Source: an uncultured Pedobacter sp. (GTDB lineage Bacteria; Bacteroidota; Bacteroidia; Sphingobacteriales; Sphingobacteriaceae). Taken from it: 55,344 nt of DNA. Shown piece after piece: positions 25,961 to 35,400 of the stretch. Within the stretch, counting starts at the first letter, position 1. Each line of letters opens with the position of its first letter. The stretch is from positions 1-55,344 of the forward strand of contig CAMLDJ010000009.1 of assembly GCA_946478755.1 (NCBI GenBank). Direction: 5' to 3'. Both the position numbers and the translations under genes were made by a program. The notes below the pieces were generated by a model, which saw only the letters and a program-made list of their open reading frames with translations, was not told the DNA's origin and ran no database searches.

Positions 25961-27196
25961 CTACGCTTCTTTCAAATAATCCTCTGGATTTTGCGTGATA
26001 TCTTCCAGCTTTTTCTCTTTCCATTGATCTATCGCAGTTCCACTGAGCTCACTTTGTGCTTCAAGAAGTCTAATCTTTTCCTTTAAAACTCTAATAACCT
26101 GGTGATTTATTACATTATCTCGTTCATGTCCCTCACCGTCAGGATAAAAGTTATACTGGATCTCGATGCCTTTATCTGCTTTTACCAATTCCTTTATATT
26201 TTCCTCCATATAGTCATAAGGACTCTTGATCAACATAAGCTTAAAGAAAATTGGGGTGAGTTCTATAGTCATAAATAACAACGTGACAAATAAAGAAATT
26301 ACCCAACCTGCTTGTTCGTGAGCCAGCTTAATGCGTTCTAAAAGCCCATCAAGACCTGCAGAAACTTTGTCTGCCTCTTTGAGCTTCAGATTCCTATCAA
26401 TTTCCAACCCGTCAAGCTCTTTTTTTATCTTAGTGTATTCCGGATCATTTTTAATGGAGGCAATTTCGGCTTCATTGGCTGCCAATTGCCGTTTGAATTC
26501 CTCACATTTAGTCTTACAATCACCATTAGACGTTTCATAAGCTATATTGGCTTTACGTTCAGTACTTATTAGCTCCAGGGCAGCAATTTTATCAAGTGTT
26601 TTTTTAATTAAGCTTTCCTTTTTCTGTATTTCTGAATCAAATACTTTGTCAATATTGGCTTTATATGTTTGCTGTTGCTGGATTTGCTTTTCGTGTAGCG
26701 CTACATCAATTTCAGTTTTAAACATTCGGATCTCAACCGGTTTTGAAATGGTAAGCGCTATTATTGCTCCCATGATTATTCTTGGTAGTGCGCCGATTAA
26801 TTCCTTTCTAGTGATTGCTTCAGTACCATCTCCTTTTCCTGTGCTGGTTACAATAAATCTATCGATATTGAAAATAATCGCTCCCCAGATAAGACCAAAA
26901 ACAACTGATATTAAAGCGGTTGGCATATCAGTAGGATCATAATCGCCAACAACTCCTTCAACCGTCTTAAAAGAGTCGATAGCATTACCTTTAGGAGCGA
27001 AAATGGTATAAAATGCATATCCGCCAGCTATGGCCGCCATTACCCCGGTGGCAATAATGATGCCGCCTAAACAAACGTACTTGATCTGATCTCCATAGGT
27101 ACTTCTTTCTAAGATAAATCTGTCAGCACCAGCGGCCTTCCAAAAAAGACGCATAAATTTACTTGACTTTGGGGATTGGTAAAGTTCACTGTCCAT
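25961..27196 (-). CDS. DUF4407 domain membrane protein
   Basis: A 411-residue protein matching DUF4407: helices near 47-70 and 95-112 followed by the signature IIFNIDRFIVTSTGKGD, then LPRIIMGAIIALTISKPVEI, a long coiled coil (about 165-285) and a last helix (about 290-315). The tail (320-411) is cytoplasmic and charged. DUF4407 proteins are widespread but their role is unknown. It heads the densely packed operon with the J-domain protein, 9 bases after the 156-residue hypothetical. Confidence 0.85.
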   Translation of the reverse strand: MDSELYQSPKSSKFMRLFWKAAGADRFILERSTYGDQIKYVCLGGIIIATGVMAAIAGGYAFYTIFAPKGNAIDSFKTVEGVVGDYDPTDMPTALISVVFGLIWGAIIFNIDRFIVTSTGKGDGTEAITRKELIGALPRIIMGAIIALTISKPVEIRMFKTEIDVALHEKQIQQQQTYKANIDKVFDSEIQKKESLIKKTLDKIAALELISTERKANIAYETSNGDCKTKCEEFKRQLAANEAEIASIKNDPEYTKIKKELDGLEIDRNLKLKEADKVSAGLDGLLERIKLAHEQAGWVISLFVTLLFMTIELTPIFFKLMLIKSPYDYMEENIKELVKADKGIEIQYNFYPDGEGHERDNVINHQVIRVLKEKIRLLEAQSELSGTAIDQWKEKKLEDITQNPEDYLKEA

Positions 27197-27205
27197 AATG
27201 ATAAT

Positions 27206-27676
27206 TTAAGGGTAAGTAATATTTATTATTTCTTTTAGATTACTAATATTTAAGATATTGACAGTCAAATGGTTTAATGATAAAGGCATTGCTACTAAGG
27301 CAGGACTGCCAACAACTACTTTACTATTGTATATTTCCTGAAAATTAGTCTTGATATTAAAGTCAGTTTGTCCGGCCATGTCAAGTCTTTCTAAAATGAC
27401 GATATGCTTTTTTGAACACCAGAGGTTAGAAAGCACTATTTCAACCTGGCTTAATCCATGGGGTAGACCAACATAAGCAGAAGCACTTTTTTTAAAAGAA
27501 ATGTATGACGCTGATTTTATTTTAAGGATACATGCAGTTTTTGTTTTCCAGGCTAACAGAAAATATGCTTTGTTTTCTATCACGCAGTCAACACAATCAA
27601 AACCGGAAAATTCAGGCTTTGAAAAATTAAGTAGATTAACAATCCAGATCTTTAAGTAGGTTAAGATATTCTTCAT
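27206..27676 (-). CDS. Hypothetical protein, first gene of J-domain operon
   Basis: A 156-residue protein with a slightly hydrophobic N-terminus (MKNILTYLKIWIVNLLNF) and a strand-rich body (AYFLLAWKTKTACILKIKSA, KHIVILERLDMAGQTD). It may be a small beta-barrel that binds nucleic acid or lipid, but I recognise no family. It lies 9 bases ahead of the DUF4407 gene on the same strand. Confidence 0.55.
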   Translation of the reverse strand: MKNILTYLKIWIVNLLNFSKPEFSGFDCVDCVIENKAYFLLAWKTKTACILKIKSASYISFKKSASAYVGLPHGLSQVEIVLSNLWCSKKHIVILERLDMAGQTDFNIKTNFQEIYNSKVVVGSPALVAMPLSLNHLTVNILNISNLKEIINITYP

Positions 27677-27795
27677 GATGATTACCTTATGTGATGTTGT
27701 TTTATAATATGTTTAAATGTCTATTACGGTGGTAAGGACCAACACTCACTTGAGATCTTTTTGCTAAGAACTTTAGCTTTATAAGTTGATCCATA

Positions 27796-28140
27796 TCATT
27801 TATGCTGGTAACAATATTCCCCACCCTTAACCATTCTTTTACATCGGGCTCCTTTCTTTGTGGTACCCTTGCATTGTGAACTGCTGGAACTGCTGCTTTT
27901 AACTGGAGATTTGGAGACTGGTGTTTTTTTTGGAACTGTAGTGGGGCCTGAAGTACAAACACTACATGTACCGCCTGCGTTACAATGTTTACAATATCTG
28001 CAGCTACTGCAAGCATAACAACTCCTGCTCCCTGTACAGGTTGCGACATGTGGATTAGCCTTCGCCGTATCTTTAAATCCAGAAACATTAGAAAAAGAAA
28101 GAATACTGCATAAGAGTATTAATAAAGAAAGATTTCTCAT
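27796..28140 (-). CDS. Secreted Cys-rich protein with DUF5763-like tail
   Basis: A 114-residue exported protein. After a signal peptide (to about residue 21) comes a Cys-dense segment (SCYACSSCRYCKHC, CSVC; ten Cys in about 35 residues), a Ser/Pro linker, and a C-terminal CKGTTKKGARCKR...GEYCYQH motif. That tail matches the DUF5763 type of small metal-binding knot. Two Cys-rich modules in one tiny secreted protein suggest metal binding or disulfide armour. Same strand as the J-domain operon but 120 bases upstream, so probably its own unit. Confidence 0.7.
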   Translation of the reverse strand: MRNLSLLILLCSILSFSNVSGFKDTAKANPHVATCTGSRSCYACSSCRYCKHCNAGGTCSVCTSGPTTVPKKTPVSKSPVKSSSSSSSQCKGTTKKGARCKRMVKGGEYCYQHK

Positions 28141-28336
28141 GTTGAGTTAGCGTTTTGGTTGGTTGGTTAATTCAAAGTTTAATAATTTATTTCAGTATAC
28201 CAAAATAATTGCAAATAATTTATCTAATTATTCAATAGTTGGAGAAATAATAAAAAAGCCTGCTTCATTCACAACAGAATCACCTCAGTTTGATCGCCAC
28301 TGTAAAGGCATTTAAAAATGTTATTTTGAAATCCCG

Positions 28337-28546
28337 CTAACGAGTGTGGCATGTGGGAGAACAGAACTTACAACCGTCAGCTCTTGCATATGACTTCTTT
28401 GCTTCTACAACTGCCTCTGTACAGGAATAAAATTCGCCTAAATACAATCTGTTAGTTATCCCAAACATATAACGGCAGGTTTCATCATGAACTTCGTGAT
28501 CACCGTTGAATTGTGTATGCATAGTTACGTAGTAGTTCTTTTTCAT
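28337..28546 (-). CDS. Small Cys/His-rich hypothetical protein
   Basis: A 69-residue protein with the pattern H-x3-C (HDETC), GEFYSCTEAVVEAKK, ADGCKFCSPTCHT. Four or five Cys/His form a likely zinc-ribbon-type site. A related layout (HLSAKCPAL...AEAEKNGKTLC) ends the membrane protein at 31576-32313, so both may belong to one family of His/Cys sensors. It lies 90 bases upstream of the response regulator on the same strand. Confidence 0.6.
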   Translation of the reverse strand: MKKNYYVTMHTQFNGDHEVHDETCRYMFGITNRLYLGEFYSCTEAVVEAKKSYARADGCKFCSPTCHTR

Positions 28547-28634
28547 ACTTTAAATTTCGTCTTGGTAAAGATTCAAAAGTAGGCAGGCAGACAAAGCTTT
28601 CCTTACGGGAAACCGTAAAACGGATTTATAGTCA

Positions 28635-29303
28635 TTAAATAATCTGGAAATCTTTACAATAAGCGATAAGCTGTTCATTGGTTGAAAAACCAAAAATATC
28701 TTTGATGAGATTGAGTCGTTTTTCAATGCTGCTTAAACCGGCTGGTTTAATGTGATTTTTCTGAAGGTATTGTGGAATTTCCTTTTGTTTTGTGCCACTT
28801 GCCAGCAATCCAATTATCGTTATATCGTACTTCGTAAAAGTAAATGAATTGCTTTCCCGGACAGCTTGTCTAGGTTGAGCAGGAAAATATTGTTTCCCAT
28901 TAGCTATTGCTTCCAGAGCAGCTCTAAGTTCTTTGACATCCTGACGGGCTTTGCGCACATAAGCATCGATTCCTTGATCCCTAATCAAAGAACCAATGAC
29001 ATCAGGTCTACCTTCTGCAGAAAATACAAGTATCCTCAAATCTGGCTGCATATCTTTGACAGCCTTGATGAGTGCTATACCATCAGTGATTTCTTGAATG
29101 GTATGGTCTTCCTCAAATGAAAGATCAGTAATAAACAAATCATATGGTTGCGCAGTCTTTAAGCCCTTTGTAATCCAAGCCAAAGCATGGTCACAATAGG
29201 CTACATATTTCGCATCCTTAACTCCCAGTTCCTCTAGAGCCCGTTTCACCGAAAGGCTGGTATTTTCGTGATCCTCTGCAATTAGTACGCGTTCGAACAT
29301 CAT
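28635..29303 (-). CDS. Response regulator, receiver plus LuxR-like output
   Basis: A 222-residue protein. Receiver at 4-125: acidic pair in LIAEDHENTS, phospho-Asp in LFITDLSFEED, Ser in ILVFSAEGRP, and a Lys in DAYVRKARQD. The C-terminal part (YDITIIGLLASGTKQKEIPQ, SIEKRLNLIKDIFG, NEQLIAYC) is a NarL/LuxR-type helix-turn-helix, somewhat diverged. It begins 6 bases after the histidine kinase gene, so the two form a two-component pair. Targets unknown; the 10-bp repeat array at 31483-31545 is a candidate. Confidence 0.85.
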   Translation of the reverse strand: MMFERVLIAEDHENTSLSVKRALEELGVKDAKYVAYCDHALAWITKGLKTAQPYDLFITDLSFEEDHTIQEITDGIALIKAVKDMQPDLRILVFSAEGRPDVIGSLIRDQGIDAYVRKARQDVKELRAALEAIANGKQYFPAQPRQAVRESNSFTFTKYDITIIGLLASGTKQKEIPQYLQKNHIKPAGLSSIEKRLNLIKDIFGFSTNEQLIAYCKDFQII

Positions 29304-29309
29304 ATCTTA

Positions 29310-30995
29310 TTAGGTAGTTGGCAACGAAATATGAACTCTCAATCCCTTTTCGTTATTTGTATCAAAAGTAATCTCACCATCGATACTTTGAATACGGTTT
29401 CCCGTATTGGTTAGCCCATTTTTAAAATATGGCACTCCCTTGAAACCAATTCCGTCGTCTGTATAATAGATGTTTAGTTGATTTCCTATCTGCTCAAACT
29501 TCAATACCACATTGCTTGCAGCACTATGCTTTTTCATATTTACCATCAGCTCTTGCAGGATATACGCTAATTCATGCTTTACCTGGGCACTTACCTGAGC
29601 CCACAAGTCGTCGTCACTGCCCACTAACGAGACTCTTCTATCATGAGCGCTGAACGACACCATTAGGCTATTGAGTTGCGCTGTGAAATTTGACTCAACA
29701 AGAAAGCTTCCTTCATAAGTAATGTCCCGCGACTTTTCATAAAGTATTTCAATCCTATCCAAAATCCGCTCCCTATCTAAATCTTCCGTATTCTCAATTT
29801 CAGACATCATTGTATACAGGCCGTTTGCAACAACATCATGAACCTTTTTATGAATTTTCAGTTCATTCTCCCGAACTGCAGCTTTCGCTTCCAATTCTAG
29901 TTTTTGCTTTCTCTTCTTGAACCAAAGGGAAGAAATGATAGCTCCGGCAACAATAAGCACCGCTGCCACAGTAAGCAATAACTTTTGTTTTGTGATCTGA
30001 TATTGCTTTTCCGCATTATCTTTTTGCAGATTCAAATTCTCAGTCTTGTTTTTTTCAGTTTCATACCGGATCACCGCAAACTGATTCTTCGCAGCATTGC
30101 GATCAGTTTCCAGACTATCTTTTAACCTTTTGTAGGTTTCGAAATATTCTCTTGACTGATTTGACGGGCTAAGTTTTATCAACCGTTCCAGAGCATACAT
30201 CTGATCATCAGCACTTTTTATCTTCTCTGCTACTTCATACATTTTATGAGCATAGAATAATGCAGAGTCTGGTCTTCGGTCTAAATAAAAATCAGTAAGA
30301 TGTGCAAAGCTTGCATTTTGTCCCCAAAGGTCATTTTCATTCCGGCGAATATGTAAGGCCTTTAAAAAATCTGGTACCGGATCATAGTTAGGCTCATGAA
30401 GCCATTTAGTTTTCGCACTATTGGATAATATTCTTGAGAAAGTAACTGGATTTTCCTTTATACTTTTCGTGGCGATCAGCTGTCTAAAATATTTGAGTGC
30501 TGCACCATACTTGAGTTGATCAGTTGAATTGATTGCAAGGTTATTCAGATATATATTTTTGGAACTTTCATCTTTTGTTAGCTCGATTGCCTTGAGATAG
30601 AATTGAGCTGCCACCTCATAATTTTTTAATCGATTGGCCATCTTTCCCAAATTGTTAAAGTTTGAAGATGCTATTTCTCTTTGCTCCTGTATACTTGAGT
30701 CTAAATATTTGATAGCAGAAAGAGAAATTTCCTGACTCCCAAAAAAGTCGCCCCTACCACCACTAATGATCGCCATATTGATAAGACACTTAGCAACCTT
30801 GGCACTATCCCCATCTTTTAAAAACTTTTCTTTAGCCTTATTGAAATAAATGAAGCTGCTATCGGAGCGGCTTTCCCTTAAAAAATCCCAAGCCCGATCG
30901 TAGTATGAATTTTCAGGAAACAGTTTAGTTTTAATCCTGTCTTGATGACAGGAAAGCGTAAATAGCAAAATAAGAGCGGTAATATATCTTTTCAA
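29310..30995 (-). CDS. TPR-containing sensor histidine kinase (NarX/DesK-type)
   Basis: A 561-residue protein. The N-terminus is a lipoprotein or export signal (LILLFTLSCHQD); residues 30-290 are TPR-like helical repeats outside the cytoplasm; a membrane helix (about 335-352, TVAAVLIVAGAIISSLWF) leads to a helix with the phospho-His region HKKVHDVVANGLYTMMSEIE, then an ATP-binding domain (ELMVNMKKHSAASNV, TDDGIGF, GLTNTGNRI). TPR modules of this kind sense proteins or peptides. Its regulator follows directly, and a 50-residue exported peptide gene lies just upstream. Confidence 0.88.
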   Translation of the reverse strand: MKRYITALILLFTLSCHQDRIKTKLFPENSYYDRAWDFLRESRSDSSFIYFNKAKEKFLKDGDSAKVAKCLINMAIISGGRGDFFGSQEISLSAIKYLDSSIQEQREIASSNFNNLGKMANRLKNYEVAAQFYLKAIELTKDESSKNIYLNNLAINSTDQLKYGAALKYFRQLIATKSIKENPVTFSRILSNSAKTKWLHEPNYDPVPDFLKALHIRRNENDLWGQNASFAHLTDFYLDRRPDSALFYAHKMYEVAEKIKSADDQMYALERLIKLSPSNQSREYFETYKRLKDSLETDRNAAKNQFAVIRYETEKNKTENLNLQKDNAEKQYQITKQKLLLTVAAVLIVAGAIISSLWFKKRKQKLELEAKAAVRENELKIHKKVHDVVANGLYTMMSEIENTEDLDRERILDRIEILYEKSRDITYEGSFLVESNFTAQLNSLMVSFSAHDRRVSLVGSDDDLWAQVSAQVKHELAYILQELMVNMKKHSAASNVVLKFEQIGNQLNIYYTDDGIGFKGVPYFKNGLTNTGNRIQSIDGEITFDTNNEKGLRVHISLPTT

Positions 30996-31026
30996 GATTT
31001 TTTTATATTTTCTCTAAAATAAAAAA

Positions 31027-31055
31027 AATACGGGCAAAAATGCCCGTATTTCTAA
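31027..31055 (-). terminator. Intrinsic terminator between peptide gene and kinase gene
   Basis: A perfect 10-bp stem (AATACGGGCA against TGCCCGTATT, 4-nt loop). On the minus strand it is followed by a run of T, from the A-run at 31021-31028. It would end the transcript of the 50-residue peptide gene before the kinase gene. Confidence 0.7.
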
Positions 31056-31057
31056 TA

Positions 31058-31210
31058 TTATGGTTTCGGTGGGTTATCCCCAGCTTCCCCTCCGGGGCCA
31101 TCACCATATGTACCATACGTTGTATCCGTTTTGCAGTCCGTTTTTGATGTGGTACTCGAATGTGAAGGGCTTACCAAGCCTATTAAAATGTAGAAAATTA
31201 ATCCAAACAT
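31058..31210 (-). CDS. Small exported peptide next to sensor kinase (50 aa)
   Basis: A 50-residue frame with a hydrophobic start (MFGLIFYILIGLVSPSH) and a polar, Gly/Pro-rich tail (TDCKTDTTYGTYGDGPGGEA, ends DNPPKP). It has its own terminator at 31027-31055. The position ahead of a TPR-type sensor kinase and its regulator makes a signal-peptide role attractive, but nothing in the sequence proves it. Could also be a small membrane protein of unrelated function. Confidence 0.5.
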   Translation of the reverse strand: MFGLIFYILIGLVSPSHSSTTSKTDCKTDTTYGTYGDGPGGEAGDNPPKP

Positions 31211-31482
31211 GATTCAAAAATTTAGAAATGAAATACTTGGTAGTTCCCCGCGAATCCAATCGCGGGGGTTGCTACAACTGCATTTCAGAAGCGCTTCTGA
31301 AACTTTTGGGAAGAGTGAGATTCGATTGCGGGAGGCAGTAACTGCTTCCCAAACCAGTCATTACCTACCGCAACTTTCTCTCGTTTAAAATCTGTTTGTA
31401 CCTGGGCCACACTAGCTGATTGCGGCTCCAACCGATTTCGAGAGCAAATGTATAGCAGTCGAAAACACCGAACGTCATGCTG

Positions 31483-31545
31483 TTCCGATGATTCCAATAA
31501 ATCCGATAGAATTCCGGAAAACCGTAAGAAATTCCGAAAATTCCA
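31483..31545. repeat. Array of about seven ATTCCG-like units at 10-bp spacing
   Basis: TTCCG or near copies start at 31483, 31492, 31502, 31512, 31522 (weak), 31532 and 31541, so each sits on the same face of the helix. The array ends 30 bases before the start of the gene at 31576 and lies in the 365-base gene-free stretch 31211-31575. It looks like a cooperative protein-binding site. I see no other feature in that stretch. Confidence 0.5.
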
Positions 31546-31575
31546 TTTACTTTTACTTATAAATTTTTAGGGAAA

Positions 31576-32313
31576 ATGCTTGATGATTATAAAAAAGCAG
31601 TGATTTTTAACTATCACAACAAAAGGGAAAGAGGTATTCTTTCTTCGAATTTGACACATCCTACTCCTAAGAAATTAAGGGATGAATGTCTTCTTGCGCT
31701 AAAGTCAAGAACTCAGAAGGATGATGAAATCTTTATAAAAGACTTTTTCAATCTCGGAATCAAATCAGAGGATTATAGCCATAGTATTGAAAGGTTTGAC
31801 GCAGATAAACTAAGGCCCTTAGTTAACTTCTTAAAAGGTTTAACTGAGGATCCGGAACCTAGAAACGTAGAACTTCTAGCCTGGCTGATAGGTTTTGAGC
31901 CAAGACCATACAAGTTTGGGGTAGAGTATGTAGCGGATATTAACCCGACTCAAGAATCAATAACTCATGACAATTGTGACGCAACGAAAGAAAACGGCAA
32001 ATGGCCAATAGTTGAGAAAACAAAAAAAGTCCAAATAGAGGATCCTAAAACAAATTTTAATAGGAAAGATAAAGCAAGGCCAATATCTAAAAAGGTCCTC
32101 GTTTTAATTATAATACCTCTTTTGTTAATTAGTGGATTTTATTCATTTACAAATTATTGGACCGTAGCTTATATTTGTGATCGTGGCACCGCTAAAAAGT
32201 ACCATCTTAGCGCTAAATGTCCCGCTTTAAAAAATTGCAAGAACAATTTTGTTTCAACTACAATTGCGGAAGCGGAAAAAAATGGCAAAACGCTGTGTGG
32301 CTGGGAAAAGTAA
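31576..32313 (+). CDS. Membrane protein with extracytoplasmic Cys/His motif
   Basis: A 245-residue protein: a helical soluble N-terminus (to about 125; EIFIKDFFNLGIKSEDYSH), a charged linker (to about 172), one membrane helix (about 176-196, LVLIIIPLLLISGFYSF) and a short tail with YICDRGTAKKYHLSAKCPAL...KTLCGW. The Cys/His tail resembles the small protein at 28337-28546. It may be a membrane-bound regulator with a metal-sensing tip; inference. It stops 31 bases before the second tRNA-Met core, so it is the last cargo gene of the island. Confidence 0.6.
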   Translation: MLDDYKKAVIFNYHNKRERGILSSNLTHPTPKKLRDECLLALKSRTQKDDEIFIKDFFNLGIKSEDYSHSIERFDADKLRPLVNFLKGLTEDPEPRNVELLAWLIGFEPRPYKFGVEYVADINPTQESITHDNCDATKENGKWPIVEKTKKVQIEDPKTNFNRKDKARPISKKVLVLIIIPLLLISGFYSFTNYWTVAYICDRGTAKKYHLSAKCPALKNCKNNFVSTTIAEAEKNGKTLCGWEK

Positions 32314-32317
32314 ACCG

Positions 32318-32387
32318 CGCTCATTAGTTGGTTAGTGTAGAAAACTCATAATCTTTTGGTCGATGGTTCGAGCCCATCATGGCCCAC
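32318..32387 (+). repeat. Degenerate tRNA-Met with attachment core (copy C)
   Basis: 32344-32387 is identical to 20160-20203 (tRNA-Met 3' half). Unlike copy B, the bases upstream look like a D arm and 5' anticodon stem (GCTCATTAGTTGGTTAG, GAAAA), so this copy may retain most of the original tRNA gene. The 5' acceptor strand does not pair with ATGGCCC and the anticodon stem has one mismatch, so it is probably not functional. Confidence 0.65.
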
Positions 32388-32391
32388 AACC

Positions 32392-32423
32392 CCCTCTTTA
32401 CAGTCTGTAGAGAGGGTTTTTAT
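32392..32423 (+). terminator. Rho-independent terminator after tRNA remnant
   Basis: An 11-bp stem with one G-T pair (CCCTCTTTACA with TGTAGAGAGGG) and a short loop, followed by a T-run. It differs in sequence from the terminator after copy B, showing that the DNA flanking the two cores is of different origin. Confidence 0.75.
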
Positions 32424-32479
32424 TTTCACATACATTTTTATAGGCTCTGATAGTAGTTTAAAGGGCACATCGCCACTTT

Positions 32480-35400
32480 CTAAAATCTGTTGGATTTCTT
32501 TTTCAGATATTCCGTAGGCGTTATTCTGAAATACTGACGAAAGCAGGTGCTGAAATATTTCTGATTGGTAAAGCCAACCTGATATCCAACTTCGGTAATG
32601 TTGTGCCTACCCGCATCGAAGTACTGTCGTGCGCGCTTCAATCTGATTTCGCGTACAAAATCAACAGGGGTACTATTGGTTAAGCTGGTAAACTTGGCAT
32701 AAAATGCACTGCGACCCATATTCATGTTAGTTGCTATGTTTTCAATATTGAACTGAGAATCCTGAATATGCTGTTCAACGATCTCAATAATTCTAGTCAG
32801 GAATTTTTCATCATCGGAAGTGATCGAAATCGCTGAAGGCTCCAAATCCAGATTCATTTTATTTTTCAATGCTTCAAATACCCTTTGCCGCTGCCTGATC
32901 AGATTTTCTATCGAGATCAGCAGCAATTCATTATTGAAAGGTTTAGGCATGTAAAAATCGGCACCATAAGACAATCCTTGGATCTGACTTTCTACAGAAA
33001 ATTTTGCCGATAGCAGAATTACCGGGATATGACTGGTGATTGGATGATTTTTCAATTGATCCAGCATCTGAATGCCATCCATATTGGGCATCATCACATC
33101 ACTGATAATCAGGTCGGGCATTAGCTTTTTAGCCCTTTCCAATCCGATTAAACCGTCTTCGGCGGTTTCCACATCGTAAATCTTTGATAACTGATAATAG
33201 AGGAAGGTGCGGAGTTCTTCATTGTCTTCGACCAGCAAGACTTTAGCAATATAGCTTTTGGTAATAGTGGATTCAACTTTCTCTAAACCGGCAGTCGCCA
33301 CACTGCTGTTACTTCGCTCATCGATCTGCTCATAGACCTCAATCAGCTCATTTCCTTCAGCTAAAAGTTCAAGTCCTTTCTTGAGCCTTACAGTGACGGT
33401 TAAGCCCCCGAAATCATTATTTTCTGCATAGATCTTTCCGTGATGTAGCTCCACCATCTCGCGTGCCAGCGCCAGGCCAATCCCTGTGCCTTTAACTGCG
33501 TGATCTGAGGACTGAGCCCCTTCAAAATACAATCCAAAGATGGCCTCAAGTTGGTCAGGAGGTACGCCTGTACCCTGATCGGCCACAGAAATGACAAGCT
33601 CATCAGCTACTTCTTCTATGGAGATGGTAATGTTGTGGTTCTCATTTACTTTAATAGCATTCGACAACAAGTTATACAGTACGATTTCAATTTTCTCGGG
33701 ATCAATCCACAAGATTGGTGGCTCGCCACTTCTATGAATTTCAATACCTATGCGTTTCCGTTTCAACTCTTCCCCGAAAAAGGTAGTAATCCTTTCAACA
33801 AAAAGGTTCATGTCCACTTCCTTAATTTTTAGTATTGCCTTGCCACTTTGAACCTTTCGTAAATCGAGCAGCTGGTTTACAAATCGAACCATACGACCGG
33901 CATTTTTTCGGGCGATATCCAGATTCCGCATGCCTTCCTTAGAGATCTTTTCGCTTTTTGCGATATCTTCCAATGGATTTACAATCAAGGTTAAAGGCGT
34001 TCTCAGTTCATGAGAAACATTAGTAAAGAAATTCAATTTGAGTTCCGTCAGCTTTCGTTCAATCACAATGCCAGCACGCAGGCCAAGAATGGTAATAACA
34101 ATTCGCCGCACCACAAATAAAACCCCAATGGCAAAGACCAGATAGATCACGTAGGCCCACCAGGTTCTCCAGGGCGGAGGGAGGATGGTGATTTTCAAAG
34201 TATGACTCGGAATGTTATTATAAATATCGTAGGCTGTACTTTTTACCTCAAAAGTATAATGGCCGGGAGGCACTTTGGTATAGGTTGCCCGGCGCTCGTT
34301 GCCATTGTTCCGCCATTCAGAATCAAAACCATCCAGTCTATATGCGTAGGCTTCTTTACCGGTAGACCTGTAATCCAGCACAGCGAATGAGATGCTGAAG
34401 AAATTCTGATCGTAGGGGAGCTCAATTTCGGTACTCTGATCAATGGAAGTCTGTATGGGGGAATTCTGTTCGCCAGCCATCACCACCTGAGAGTTCACCT
34501 GCAGACTGGTCAGCGTCATCTTAGCATCGATTTTAGAGTTGTGTAACCGCGCAGGGTAAAAGGAAACAATGCCTTTCAGCGTTCCGAAGATGATCTGCTC
34601 ATTCCTATCTTCAGTAACGGAGGACTCTTCGAAAGTCACCACCGGAAAACCATCGTTCGCATCCAGATTACTAAACTTCTGGGTTTCAAGGTTGAATTTA
34701 GAAAGCCCATTCTGGGTGCCGATCCAAAGGTTGTGGTGCTGGTCTTCAATGGCACTCAGGAGATAATCACTGGGCAGTCCGTCTCTGATGGAAAAATTTT
34801 TGAAGCGGAGCGCATTCAGCGGCTGATTGCCGATGGCCCTGTTCAGTCCTCCTGCAACGGTCCCGAGCCACATCACATTTTTCTTATCCTTTAATATAAA
34901 TTGCACGTCATTATCACCGAGACTCTGCAAGTCGCCCGAAATCTTTTGATAAGTCTTAAAACTGGCATTTAGGCCGATTTTAGCTGGCGCATCAGAAATC
35001 AGCAGACCATTAGTTGTTGCAATCCATAAGAGTCCATTGCGGCCAACATTAAGCGATCTTATCCGCATAAAATCTTCACCGGGGTAATTCTGAAATTCAT
35101 TACCGGGATGCGCAAAGCGTGTCTTTCCTTTTTCGGAGATCAGCAAATTGAGTCCGCCGCCATAGGTGCCCAGCCATATCCGTTCGTTTTTATCTTCAAT
35201 GATGGCATAAACCGCATTGTGACTGATGGAATTTGGATCCATATTGTGTCGGTAATTTGATAAACGATACTGTTTGCGCGTTTCGTCTGTTGGCTCCGCC
35301 CGATACAATCCCTCCGCCTTGGTGCCCATCCAGATGTTGCCTTTGCTGTCTTCAAGGATAGCATAAACCTGTCCGAGTGAATGCTGATTGGCATTCACAA

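Noticed and set aside
27702..28088. 128-residue minus-strand frame
   Set aside because: Overlaps in another frame the Cys-rich DUF5763-like protein, which has a clear signal peptide and motif.
31285..31497. 70-residue minus-strand frame
   Set aside because: No start context or family pattern, and it overlaps the phased repeat array; composition looks non-coding.
32317..32387. Functional tRNA-Met gene
   Set aside because: The 5' acceptor strand does not pair with the 3' strand and the anticodon stem has a mismatch, so called a remnant.
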